From Ilyobacter_A sp963675185 (GTDB lineage Bacteria; Fusobacteriota; Fusobacteriia; Fusobacteriales; Fusobacteriaceae), in NCBI GenBank assembly GCA_963675185.2, contig CAXXOH010000003.1:1054001-1118000 (forward strand): a DNA stretch of 64,000 nucleotides, written 5' to 3'. Below the pieces are notes generated by a model, which worked only from the letters and a program-made list of their open reading frames with translations, was not told where the DNA came from and did not search any database. A program made the translations under genes and the position numbers. Below, in pieces: positions 35,268 through 43,167 of the stretch. Within the stretch, counting starts at the first letter, position 1; every line of letters begins with the position of its first letter.

Positions 35268-35477
35268 TTAAGGGACTGGGTCATAACCACCTTTGTTAAA
35301 AGGATGACACCTTAACAATCTTTTTAAAGATAATGCCCCTCCTTTGATTATACCATGTTTTTTTAGTGCTGTTATCGCGTAGTTTGAGCAAGTGGGATAA
35401 AACCTGCATCTCGGACCTAAAATAGGAGAAATTATTTTTTGATATGTTCTTATAAAAAAAATTAGGATATTTTTCAT
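35268..35477 (-). CDS. yidD: membrane protein insertion efficiency factor YidD
   Basis: A 69-residue protein assisting membrane insertion together with YidC. Signature CRFYPTCSNYAITALKKHG and RLLRCHPFNKGGYDPVP are seen after an amphipathic N-terminal helix. ATG 35477 overlaps the rnpA stop by four bases (ATGA); a longer frame upstream would run through rnpA. Confidence 0.93.
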   Translation of the reverse strand: MKNILIFFIRTYQKIISPILGPRCRFYPTCSNYAITALKKHGIIKGGALSLKRLLRCHPFNKGGYDPVP

Positions 35478-35809
35478 AATACCCCTGCCTTTTTTAAAAT
35501 TTTGCGACAATCTTTTTCTATATCAGCGTATTTTAATGTTTTAAATTTTTGACCAGCAGTTCTTTTAGCTATAAAAACATAATCATACCCTTTTTTTAGA
35601 TGAGCATCATTTAGTCTAAAAAATTCTCTAAAAAGTCTTTTTAATTTTGCTCTACACACTGCATTTCCAGTTTTTTTACTGGCTACAACACCTAAACGGT
35701 TATATTCTAAATCATTTTTATTTATATATATAAGTGCATAGTATCCGAAAAATTTGTCACCTTTGTTATATATCTCTTGATATTGAATATTTTTTTTGAG
35801 TTTATGCAT
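35474..35809 (-). CDS. rnpA: ribonuclease P protein component
   Basis: Protein subunit of RNase P, which matures tRNA 5' ends. The 111-residue basic protein has LGVVASKKTGNAVCRAKLKRLFREFFR, which contains the RNR-type motif in a diverged form (AVCRAKLKR instead of AVxRNRxKR). It follows rpmH after a terminator-like hairpin and is coupled to yidD. Confidence 0.93.
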   Translation of the reverse strand: MHKLKKNIQYQEIYNKGDKFFGYYALIYINKNDLEYNRLGVVASKKTGNAVCRAKLKRLFREFFRLNDAHLKKGYDYVFIAKRTAGQKFKTLKYADIEKDCRKILKKAGVL

Positions 35810-35835
35810 TTATACACCTTCTAGATTACTTTTAA

Positions 35836-35863
35836 AAACCCGGTGAGGATTTACACCGGGTTT
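35836..35863 (-). terminator. terminator/attenuator between rpmH and rnpA
   Basis: AAACCCGGTG / CACCGGGTTT stem with an 8-nt loop, starting at the rpmH stop codon and followed by T on the minus strand. It probably lowers rnpA-yidD-yidC expression relative to rpmH. Confidence 0.75.
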
Positions 35864-36000
35864 TATGCTGATAATTCTTTTCTACCTTTTGCTCTTCTTC
35901 TTTTTAATACTTGTCTTCCATTTTTAGTTTTCATTCTGCTTCTGAATCCGTGATCCTTTTTTTTCTTTCTGTTATTTGGTTGAAAAGTTCTTTTACTCAT
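35863..36000 (-). CDS. rpmH: ribosomal protein bL34
   Basis: A 45-residue basic protein of the large subunit: MSKRTFQPNNRKKKKDHGFR start, then RMKTKNGRQVLKRRRAKGRKE, matching L34 along its whole length. AGGAGGGA lies upstream of ATG 36000. It is the first leftward gene next to the non-coding origin region, as in most bacteria. Confidence 0.97.
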   Translation of the reverse strand: MSKRTFQPNNRKKKKDHGFRSRMKTKNGRQVLKRRRAKGRKELSA

Positions 36001-36239
36001 ATCTATATTCCCTCCTAAAGTTAACTTTTTTTACTATATTTTCAGATAATTATTGTATTAAAAATCTCCATATTTGTCAAGTAAATTTACTTAAATTTAT
36101 TTAAAGTTGAAAATTTGATAATTTTATAAGGGAAGTTGTTTTTGTTTGTTGTTATATGTAGTGATTGAAATGTGAGATTTTAAGTTTGATGAACTCTTTT
36201 GTTTATAGGTATTTGAAAGAATCTAGATAGAGTAAAAAT

Positions 36240-37885
36240 ATTATTGTAAATATACATAACACCTTTTAACCTGTTTCCCTAGGTTTTGTAATTGTTTTAG
36301 AAGATGGATATTTTAATTTCTTTAAGAAATATAAGGGATTTATCCACATTTATAATATTAATGTTCGTATACACATTTATTTCTCGTTTATTTTATGAGT
36401 TTTAAATTAAAAGCTATATATTATCTCTATAAAAACAAGGACCTTGTGTACAGTTTTATTATTAATGTTTATATACACTTTAGAAAAGCTATGTTTTGCA
36501 GGAGTTACAGAGTTTTTATAGGTTATCAAATGAAGATACTTAGTTTAATTCAAAGCAATATATGAAGGCCACTTTATTAATGAATGTATACGCATAAAGA
36601 AACCAGATTTTATTGAAGTGGCTCTGATTTATAGGTTTATAATTTTGATAAAATTATGGCAGAAAAAACAGTAAAAATATGCTTTATTTCAGATGTAGAG
36701 ATGTAGTTACTGGAATATTATTGATGATGTACATAAAAAAACTCTCTTTTTTCAAGTATTTTTAAGATCTCTATACTATAAGCTACAGTCCTAGAAATTA
36801 CGCTTTGCATCAGAAACCTTAAGTTTATCAGTTTGTAAAAAGTTTTATTAGATATTATTGTCCGTATACATATTATTCCCTTATGTTTTTAGGGAAATAT
36901 TTTAGGTTTCAGATAAAGCATTCGAAGGATTAAATCACTTTTATTTACTAAAAGTGGTATTTAAATTAAATTAAAGCTTCAAAGAAAATAATTATTGCCA
37001 AACTCCTAATTTAAATATTTGAAAAAATTTTTTAGTTTAAAGTAAGCCTATCTTCAAGATTTCCTATAATGAGGGCCACTGTAATCATTTTAAAACTAGA
37101 AGATTTAGACAATAACGTTGGGTATTATTATTGATGATGTACATATAAAAATAGTATATTTTCCCAATTTTTCAAGAATATTTTTAATGAGTACCAATTT
37201 TATATTTAATTTATCTACTTTTTTCATTTGTATAAAACACCTAGGGCATCCTTCCCGTTGGTCAGTCAAAGTACCAAAGAAACAACACCCCTAAGAAATA
37301 CCTGAAATCCATTTTAAACTAATTTCTTAATTGAATTTTTTAAAGGGTAATTTCGATGTTTTCTAATCTTTATATCCCATTTTGTAAAACAAGCATAAGA
37401 AAATAGAAAGTTTTGGATACAGCGAGTTTTATATTTTTAGTAAAATGGATTAGGTGAAAATTTTAATCACCATAAAAAGATCTGGATGATATCAAAAAAT
37501 TCTATAACTTTAAATAAAAAAAGCAGCGATTTAAATAAAATATTTTTGATGATGTACACATGAAAGGCATGATTTTTAGTCTAAAGTAGAAATGGCGGAC
37601 ACTTAGGTTTTATTTACGGGCTTAACTAGATGTAACTCTAAAGTAGATATTTAGGCTAAATTTTATGTTTAACAGTTTTATGAAATAGATTTTAAAAAAA
37701 CATGATTATGCTAATAGATACATATTTTCTGTTCATTGAAGAGTTTTCTAAGGACATCTATAAAATTTATTTAAAAAAAATATTAATGACAGTATACATT
37801 TGCATGCTTTATTTCTTGACTTTGTACATGGAATTCTAGAAATAAAATGTATTTTTTCATTTTTTATTATTGTTAATATACAAAA
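36240..37885 (+). repeat. iteron array of 20-bp repeats, ten clear copies
   Basis: Copies start at 36240, 36357, 36461, 36576, 36717, 36854, 37127, 37542, 37782 and 37866, all reading the same way. The consensus is close to ATTATTGTCCGTATACACAT, with a second variant ATTATTGATGATGTACACAT (36717, 37127, 37542). A degenerate copy (ATTATTGCC...) at 36991 sits exactly between 36854 and 37127, giving spacings 137, 137, 136. Spacings are 117, 104, 115, 141, 137, (273), 415, 240, 84. The sequences between copies are not similar, so this is a set of binding sites, not a tandem duplication or a CRISPR array. Confidence 0.85.
36340..36348 (+). promoter_or_regulatory. DnaA-box-like TTATCCACA
   Basis: A perfect match to the DnaA box consensus, 9 bp before the iteron at 36357. 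Only one perfect box was seen in this region, so it may be chance or a minor DnaA site. Confidence 0.4.
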
Positions 37886-37905
37886 AAGATGTTATTATCT
37901 ATAAT
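37877..37905 (+). promoter_or_regulatory. probable rep promoter overlapped by the last iteron
   Basis: TATAAT at 37900-37905 lies 28 bases before the rep ATG, with a weak -35 (TATACA) at 37877-37882 that falls inside the iteron at 37866-37885. Binding of Rep there would repress its own gene, as with many iteron plasmids (inference). Confidence 0.5.
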
Positions 37906-37932
37906 TGAGTTCAAAAAAATTTGGAGGAGAAA

Positions 37933-39690
37933 ATGGCAGAAGAATTTGAAAAGTTTGATGAGTTCAATGTAGTGAAAACCGGGTCTCTATTGCAAGATAT
38001 AGGAAGAATGGAGATGGAACAGAACGAAGTTCCAGAAATAGAGATTAAGGAAATGATAATCAAGGAAACGGGGAACTTCCTTAATTTAAAGGAAAACATA
38101 ATAAATATCCCGATAGAGATGATAGTTTTCCCTTTCTTTACACCTCAGAAACAAAACAAACGTATCAACTTCAAATACTCCTTTGAGGATCTAGGTGTTA
38201 CCATGTACTGTACCCTTGTGACAAAGGATAATAGTGATCAGGTATACCAACCGTCTATTTTTGAAGAAAAAATATATACTTACCTTATATCGATGTATGA
38301 GCTCAAGAAAGAAACAAACGATACTGATGAGTATATAGAGTTTGAGATATCTGATTTTATAGTGAATTTTCTTGAGAACAAGATGAATAGAAACTACTAC
38401 TCCAAAGTTGAACAAGCATTGAAAAACCTTAAAAATACGGAATATCAATTTGTTATATCTAACCATACAAAATTCGGTAAGTACAAATTCGAGGATGAAG
38501 AGTTCAAGCTTTTGACGTATCAAAAATTAAAAAAAGGGAAGAAGGTTTATTACCGGGTAACCCTGAATAAGAACATACGTAATAAAATTAAAGATAAAAG
38601 GTATATAAAATATAATTCTAAAAACTACTTGGAGATATTGGAAAAAGACGTTGTTGCTTCTAGAATATACAGATACATAAGCAAGATCAGGTTTAACAAG
38701 ATGGAGGATGAGGTGAATGCTAGGACACTTGCAGCTGTCATTCCATTGAAAACCGAGCAAATAGTCACAAGGGAGACCAAGGACGGCGTCAGGACATACG
38801 AACTAAGCAGGCTAAAACAGGTTGTGAAGAGGATAGAAAAAGCCTACAAGGTACTCTATGATTTAGGTTACTTGGAGAAGTACAAGACACTCTATAAAAA
38901 AGAGGAAGACAACTATTATATGCAATATAAATTTAATGCTGAAAAGGATGGAGAGTGCCATATTTCCACTTATATAGATAAGTCTAACAAGCAGGTAGAA
39001 TACAAGTGGGACAAGGTGAACGAGAAAAAGAAGCAGAGCAAGGCGACTTTGAACAACAGCGATATAATTGATGCTGAGATAGTAGAGGATTCCAAGATCT
39101 CAAAGGAATTTTCCGAAGAGGTGCAGTCTAGGATAAAAAGAGCCAAAAAGAACATATATGTGTCAGGGGCTTGGAATAAAAGAACTGACAACAAGGTAAA
39201 GAGAACCATAAGGGAGCATGGCGAAGAGTTTGCAGTCGAGGTGCTTAACAGAATCTACAAAAAACTCAATACACCTGTTAAAACTACCCTTGTTCAGTAC
39301 ATAAATGGAGTAATAAGAAATATGAAGTCCGAGGAAAAGTTGCACAAGAAAAAATACAGTAAAAGCAACCTGACACTTTTCGGTCATCCTAAAACAAACG
39401 TAGTGTTTAAGAAAAAGGAAAAGCCAGCTACTAATTTAAAGCTCAACAAGCCTACAATAAAGTCTATAAAGGACATAATGGAGGAAGCCAACTTGAGCGA
39501 GGACATAATGGTTACTTTTGAAGGATTAGATGACTTTGAAAAGCTTAAGATAGAGGAAAAGGCGCTAAAATTATGCTCGAAGAAAGAGCATATAGAGGTA
39601 AACTTTCTTTTAACCTTAAAGCAGAAATCAAAGGGTATATACATGAATACGATAAAAAAATATATAGCTGAGGTTTTAGCTGAAAGATAG
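37933..39690 (+). CDS. plasmid-type replication initiator (RepA/RPA-like) at the chromosomal origin
   Basis: 585 residues, no AAA+ motifs and no DnaA domain IV signature. Residues 55-120 resemble the replication initiator protein A (RPA) family: IPIEMIVFPFFTPQK, then VYQPSIFEEKIYTYLISMYE, the usual start of its winged-helix DNA-binding part. A second winged-helix-like segment lies near 280-315 (SRLKQVVKRIEKAYKVLYDL). The lysine-rich C-terminal 200 residues are unknown. The first 50 residues are acidic. ATG 37933 follows GGAGGAG. Downstream of the iteron array and in the place where dnaA-dnaN normally stand, it probably binds the iterons and opens the origin. Family call is from motif memory only. 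Confidence 0.72.
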   Translation: MAEEFEKFDEFNVVKTGSLLQDIGRMEMEQNEVPEIEIKEMIIKETGNFLNLKENIINIPIEMIVFPFFTPQKQNKRINFKYSFEDLGVTMYCTLVTKDNSDQVYQPSIFEEKIYTYLISMYELKKETNDTDEYIEFEISDFIVNFLENKMNRNYYSKVEQALKNLKNTEYQFVISNHTKFGKYKFEDEEFKLLTYQKLKKGKKVYYRVTLNKNIRNKIKDKRYIKYNSKNYLEILEKDVVASRIYRYISKIRFNKMEDEVNARTLAAVIPLKTEQIVTRETKDGVRTYELSRLKQVVKRIEKAYKVLYDLGYLEKYKTLYKKEEDNYYMQYKFNAEKDGECHISTYIDKSNKQVEYKWDKVNEKKKQSKATLNNSDIIDAEIVEDSKISKEFSEEVQSRIKRAKKNIYVSGAWNKRTDNKVKRTIREHGEEFAVEVLNRIYKKLNTPVKTTLVQYINGVIRNMKSEEKLHKKKYSKSNLTLFGHPKTNVVFKKKEKPATNLKLNKPTIKSIKDIMEEANLSEDIMVTFEGLDDFEKLKIEEKALKLCSKKEHIEVNFLLTLKQKSKGIYMNTIKKYIAEVLAER

Positions 39691-39698
39691 GCGTGAGC
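39691..39698. repeat. target-site duplication, left of IS4 copy 2
   Basis: GCGTGAGC starts right after the rep stop codon and recurs at 41244-41251. Without the element the site is a 10-bp perfect hairpin AAAGATAGGC / GCCTATCTTT with loop GTGA and a T-rich tail, the rep terminator. The duplication is the loop plus two pairs. Confidence 0.85.
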
Positions 39699-41243
39699 CC
39701 ATACCTATCAAGCTAAGAAATTTTAGGAACCTAACTTTTATATAGTTAGGTTCCTATTTTAATTTTAAAGCTAAATTTTCAAACTACAAAAAACCACTTG
39801 CAAAAATGGTTAAAAAAGTTTATTCTATTATCAGTGGTGTTCTCGGTGATTATTTGCTGGGAACTTTTTTTATTTTAGAATCAATAATTTTTTTTAATTT
39901 TGAAGTCAAGCGCATGAAACGCTTTTTAGATTTCAAAGTTTCCATGAAATCAGTCAAAACCCCCAACGAGCTTTTTATTACTCGCCTTATACTCATTTCT
40001 TTTGAGTATCCTCCATTGATACCCTTTGTAATCTCCATTAAAAGAAGCATTCTAATTAAAGTGGCATATATGTGAGTCTCTATTCTTTCTACTTTCAAGT
40101 CTTTTAGTTTATCTAGTTTAAAATCAGACTTAAAAATTTTAAACAGCAATTCAATTTGCCATCTCAATTTATATATTTCGATGATTTCAGAAGGATTGAA
40201 TCCCCAAAGATTAGTAATATATCCAGTAATTTCAGCAGAACTTCTTGCGTGCTTTGCGCAGTGCTCATTCCTTCTTTCTCTTTCTTCTATCTTTTGTACT
40301 TTTTTATTAGAAGTCTCTTTGTCCAACTTAGTTAGGATTACCCTAAAAGGCCTCTTGTCGTCATGGCTTCCGACTAGAAATTCATATTCTTGAGTCTCTC
40401 CTGCTTTTAGTTCTTTTCCCAACTCTCCAGCATTTGTTACCAAATACTTCGTCTTTTTTAGTAGTTTTCCCTTTGGTGAGTACTGAGGATTAGGGTTTAA
40501 AGCAAATAACCTTGTTCCGGCTTTCAAACGAGAAACAAAAGAGCTGTTTCTGCTTTCAATCTCATTGAAGTCATCAAATTTAAAGTACCTAAATCTTTTA
40601 AAACTAAGGAATCTGTAACTAATTTATCGTAGACATATTTAGAAAAATTTTGCTCATTTTTAGTTCCCGTAGATAAAACAGTGTTCTTAAAAGAATAATC
40701 TAATAATTCAAGGAGAAGATTTATTTTTAAAACAGCAGGATTAGATTTGTTTGCACCTTTATACTTATTTTTTAATTTATTTGGCAATTTTATTTCAGTA
40801 GAGTCCATTAAAAAGATATTGCTGAAGCCATAATTTTTAAAGGCTTTAGACTTATTGGATATTTGTGTTTTACAAAGAGATAAGAAAATATTTTTAAGAA
40901 ATTCTACAGAAGCCTCGCTAAACCTCTGATCAAGCGCTTGAGGAGAAATATTAATATTCTGTTAATAGAAGTTCAGCGCTTAATTCTTCCAAGGATGAAG
41001 TGCATAAATTATTGGAGCTGAAACAAGTTAAAGATATGAAGTTAAGAGGAGAGATTTTGCCGCTATTCCTAATTTTGAATTTAGAATACCTGGCAATTTG
41101 TTCAATATTTTTTTCCGAAAAGTAATTTAAAAATTTTGTTCTGATTTGTCTGTTTCCCAAAAGAAAAACCTCCTTCAAGTAGTCCTTGAAGAAGGTTTTA
41201 GCACAAATTCTATTAAATTCAAAGCTTAGCTTGATAGGTATGG
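39699..41243 (-). mobile_element. IS4-family insertion sequence, decayed copy 2
   Basis: 1545 bp with the same 19-bp inverted repeats CCATACCTATCAAGCTAAG as copy 1 and an 8-bp target duplication. About 99.6 percent identical to copy 1 by eye: four substitutions noted, a 1-base deletion near 40588 and a 2-base deletion near 40962. It sits in the rep terminator, and its own left-end hairpin (39724-39756) may now end rep transcription. Confidence 0.9.
39850..41178 (-). pseudogene. IS4-family transposase, two frameshifts
   Basis: Reads as three pieces: N-terminal part (41178-40951), middle (40808-40524, with the first catalytic aspartate) and C-terminal part (40527-39850, with the YREK motif). 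The frame breaks are single-base (CCC to CC near 40588) and two-base (loss of CT near 40962) deletions relative to copy 1. The product is not functional, but the ends look intact, so copy 1 could still move it. Confidence 0.9.
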
Positions 41244-41251
41244 GCGTGAGC
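41244..41251. repeat. target-site duplication, right of IS4 copy 2
   Basis: GCGTGAGC, followed by CTATCTTTTCTTT, the second half of the split rep terminator. Confidence 0.85.
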
Positions 41252-41292
41252 CTATCTTTTCTTTATATATAAGGAAAAATAAACAGTTTAAA

Positions 41293-41312
41293 ATATGTAC
41301 AAGGACAATAAT
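41293..41312 (-). repeat. outlying iteron copy
   Basis: ATATGTACAAGGACAATAAT, reverse orientation. Confidence 0.7.
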
Positions 41313-41697
41313 AAAATTTGATTTTAATAAATCTTTTGCTAGAGAAACTATAGTCTATAGTATTGAATTGGCCTAAAGTCTATAATGGAAAAACTCTGCT
41401 TTAATCAAGAATAATACGAATTTAATCAGGTATTAAAATATCAGAAACCAATATATCAGACACAGAGCTGAACGTAAGGAAAAAATTGAGTTTTATATAG
41501 AACAATGAAGTAAGTATTTCTTAAACTAGTGACTGTAAACTGAATTAAATGTTTTATCCGTGCAACTCATGTTTAAAAATTCTGTTAAACTCGCAGGCAA
41601 AAAAGTTTTTGACATAGAAATCCGTGAAGATTAGGGATAACCCGTGACAAAAAATATAAATATGGAAAGTTCAGAGAATTGTATTATGCAACAAAAA

Positions 41698-41717
41698 ACA
41701 TGTACATGGACAATAAT
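41698..41717 (-). repeat. outlying iteron copy
   Basis: ACATGTACATGGACAATAAT, reverse orientation, about 150 bp before yaaA. Confidence 0.75.
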
Positions 41718-41865
41718 AATTTAATCTGATGCTTTTTTAATTTGGTAAACTAGATAAATTGCATCAAAGCCTCGATGCGATAAGGCTAAAATAGTTTAAA
41801 TTGCTAAATTGTAAAATTTATGGTATCATTTATATGTTTAATACTTGATTTGAGAGGTAGATAGA

Positions 41866-42075
41866 ATGCTGCAAGTGAAGATTCAGACTGAATTTATAAA
41901 ATTAGACCAATTTTTGAAGTGGGTAGATATTGTTAGTAGCGGAGTAGAAGCTAAATTTATAATATCTGACGGTGCTGTAAAGGTGAACGGTGAAGTTGAG
42001 ACAAGAAGGGGAAGAAAACTTTATCCTGGAGATACAGTTGAGGTTTCTGGAAAGAGGTTTCAAGTTACTGATTAA
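41866..42075 (+). CDS. yaaA: S4-domain protein YaaA
   Basis: A 69-residue S4 RNA-binding domain protein: FIKLDQFLKWVDIVSSGVEA, ISDGAVKVNGEVETRRGRKL and YPGDTVEV are typical of the family encoded next to recF in Firmicutes and relatives. Thought to act in ribosome assembly. GAGAGGTAG precedes the ATG; 12 bases separate it from recF. Confidence 0.9.
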   Translation: MLQVKIQTEFIKLDQFLKWVDIVSSGVEAKFIISDGAVKVNGEVETRRGRKLYPGDTVEVSGKRFQVTD

Positions 42076-42087
42076 CGGGGTGGTAGC

Positions 42088-43167
42088 TTGCATATTTTAG
42101 ATATAAATTATGTGAATTTCAGAAATTTAAAGGATTCTAAATTGAGTTTCGATAAAAAATTTAATTTATTTTTGGGTAAAAACGGTCAGGGTAAGACCAG
42201 CATACTAGAGGCTATTTATTTTACCGCAACTGGAAAAAGTTTTAGGACTAAAAAGCAGGAAGAAGTTATAAGTCATGGTAAAAGCGCTCTGGGCACTTTT
42301 TTAAATTTTGAGGATAGAATCTCAGATAAAAATCTTTCGGTTAGGGTGGAGGAAAAGTCAAAATATTATCTTTACAATAAAAAAAAGGTGAGATATGACG
42401 AATTTTTCGGCAAACTAAACGTGATATCTTTTATTCCAGAAGATATAGAGCTTATAATGGGTGCTCCTAGTATTAGGAGATCTTTTTTTGACTATGAAAT
42501 TTCCCAGGCGAGTTATGGATATTACGAGGATCTCAAGAGATTTTCAAAAATTTTAAAGGTCAGAAATAAATGTCTTAAAGAAGGACAGGGAGATACTCCT
42601 GTTTTCGAAATATACAATAAGGAGTTTTTAGCCAGCTCTGCTAGGATACTGTATAGGAGACTTGATTATGTAAAAAAGCTATCCATACTTTTGAGTTTAA
42701 ATTACAGGAAACTTTTCGATTCAGAAAGTGAGCTGGTATTAAAGTACAAATCCTTTGTTGGTGACTTAAAGAAAGAAAGTGAATCAGAGATATTGGCTAA
42801 GATAGAGGAAAAATACCAGAAGGTAAGGTCTAGAGAAAAGCGTTATGGCTACTCCCTAATCGGCCCGCAAAGGGATGATTTCATATTTTTATTGAGGGGT
42901 AAGGATACTAGGTCATATTCATCCCAAGGGGAGAAAAAATCTGTAATATTTGCATTGAAGCTTTCTGAGATAGACATGATAATAAGGGAGAGAAGAGAGA
43001 CCCCTGTGTTTTTAATAGATGATATATCTTCGTATTTTGATAGTATAAGAAAAGACAGCATAATAAAATATTTCGAGAAAAGAGAGATACAGGTTTTTAT
43101 AACTTCAACAAGCGAATTGAGTATATCATCAAAAAATTTTTATGTTGATGAAGGTGAAGTGAAATGA
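42088..43167 (+). CDS. recF: DNA replication and repair protein RecF
   Basis: SMC-like ATPase that helps load RecA at single-strand gaps. 359 residues; Walker A GKNGQGKTSILEAIYF near 30, signature YSSQGEKKSVIFALKLSE near 275 and Walker B TPVFLIDDISSYFD near 310. The TTG at 42088 is used as start, with GGGGTGG upstream; it codes HILDINYVNFRNLK, the normal RecF beginning. Its stop overlaps the dciA-like start (ATGA). Confidence 0.94.
   Translation: MHILDINYVNFRNLKDSKLSFDKKFNLFLGKNGQGKTSILEAIYFTATGKSFRTKKQEEVISHGKSALGTFLNFEDRISDKNLSVRVEEKSKYYLYNKKKVRYDEFFGKLNVISFIPEDIELIMGAPSIRRSFFDYEISQASYGYYEDLKRFSKILKVRNKCLKEGQGDTPVFEIYNKEFLASSARILYRRLDYVKKLSILLSLNYRKLFDSESELVLKYKSFVGDLKKESESEILAKIEEKYQKVRSREKRYGYSLIGPQRDDFIFLLRGKDTRSYSSQGEKKSVIFALKLSEIDMIIRERRETPVFLIDDISSYFDSIRKDSIIKYFEKREIQVFITSTSELSISSKNFYVDEGEVK

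Larger units (their letters stand above)
36001..37932. other. putative chromosomal replication origin (iteron region)
   Basis: A 1.9-kb non-coding, very AT-rich region from which genes diverge: rpmH-rnpA leftward, the Rep gene rightward. It contains ten 20-bp iterons in one orientation, one perfect DnaA-box-like TTATCCACA at 36340, and long A/T tracts suited to strand opening. A slightly GC-richer stretch without iterons lies at about 37245-37310. The position matches the rpmH-dnaA gap of other bacteria. The origin role is inference from content and synteny. Confidence 0.75.
41252..41865. other. non-coding region before yaaA with two iterons
   Basis: No gene is supported. It holds reverse-orientation iterons at 41293 and 41698 and, at about 41540-41660, a degenerate relative of the dispersed repeat (TTTTATCCGTGCAACTCATG, TTCTGTTAAACTCGCAG, CCGTGACAAAAAATATAAAT). 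In other bacteria dnaN stands between the initiator and yaaA; here there is no trace of it. Confidence 0.6.

Noticed and set aside
36340..36348. Classical DnaA-box cluster
   Set aside because: Only one perfect TTATCCACA was found in 1.9 kb, with a one-mismatch site far away at 30354; not enough to call a DnaA-type oriC.
36240..37885. CRISPR array reading of the repeats
   Set aside because: Repeat units are 20 bp and imperfect, spacing is 84-415 bp and irregular, and no cas gene is present.
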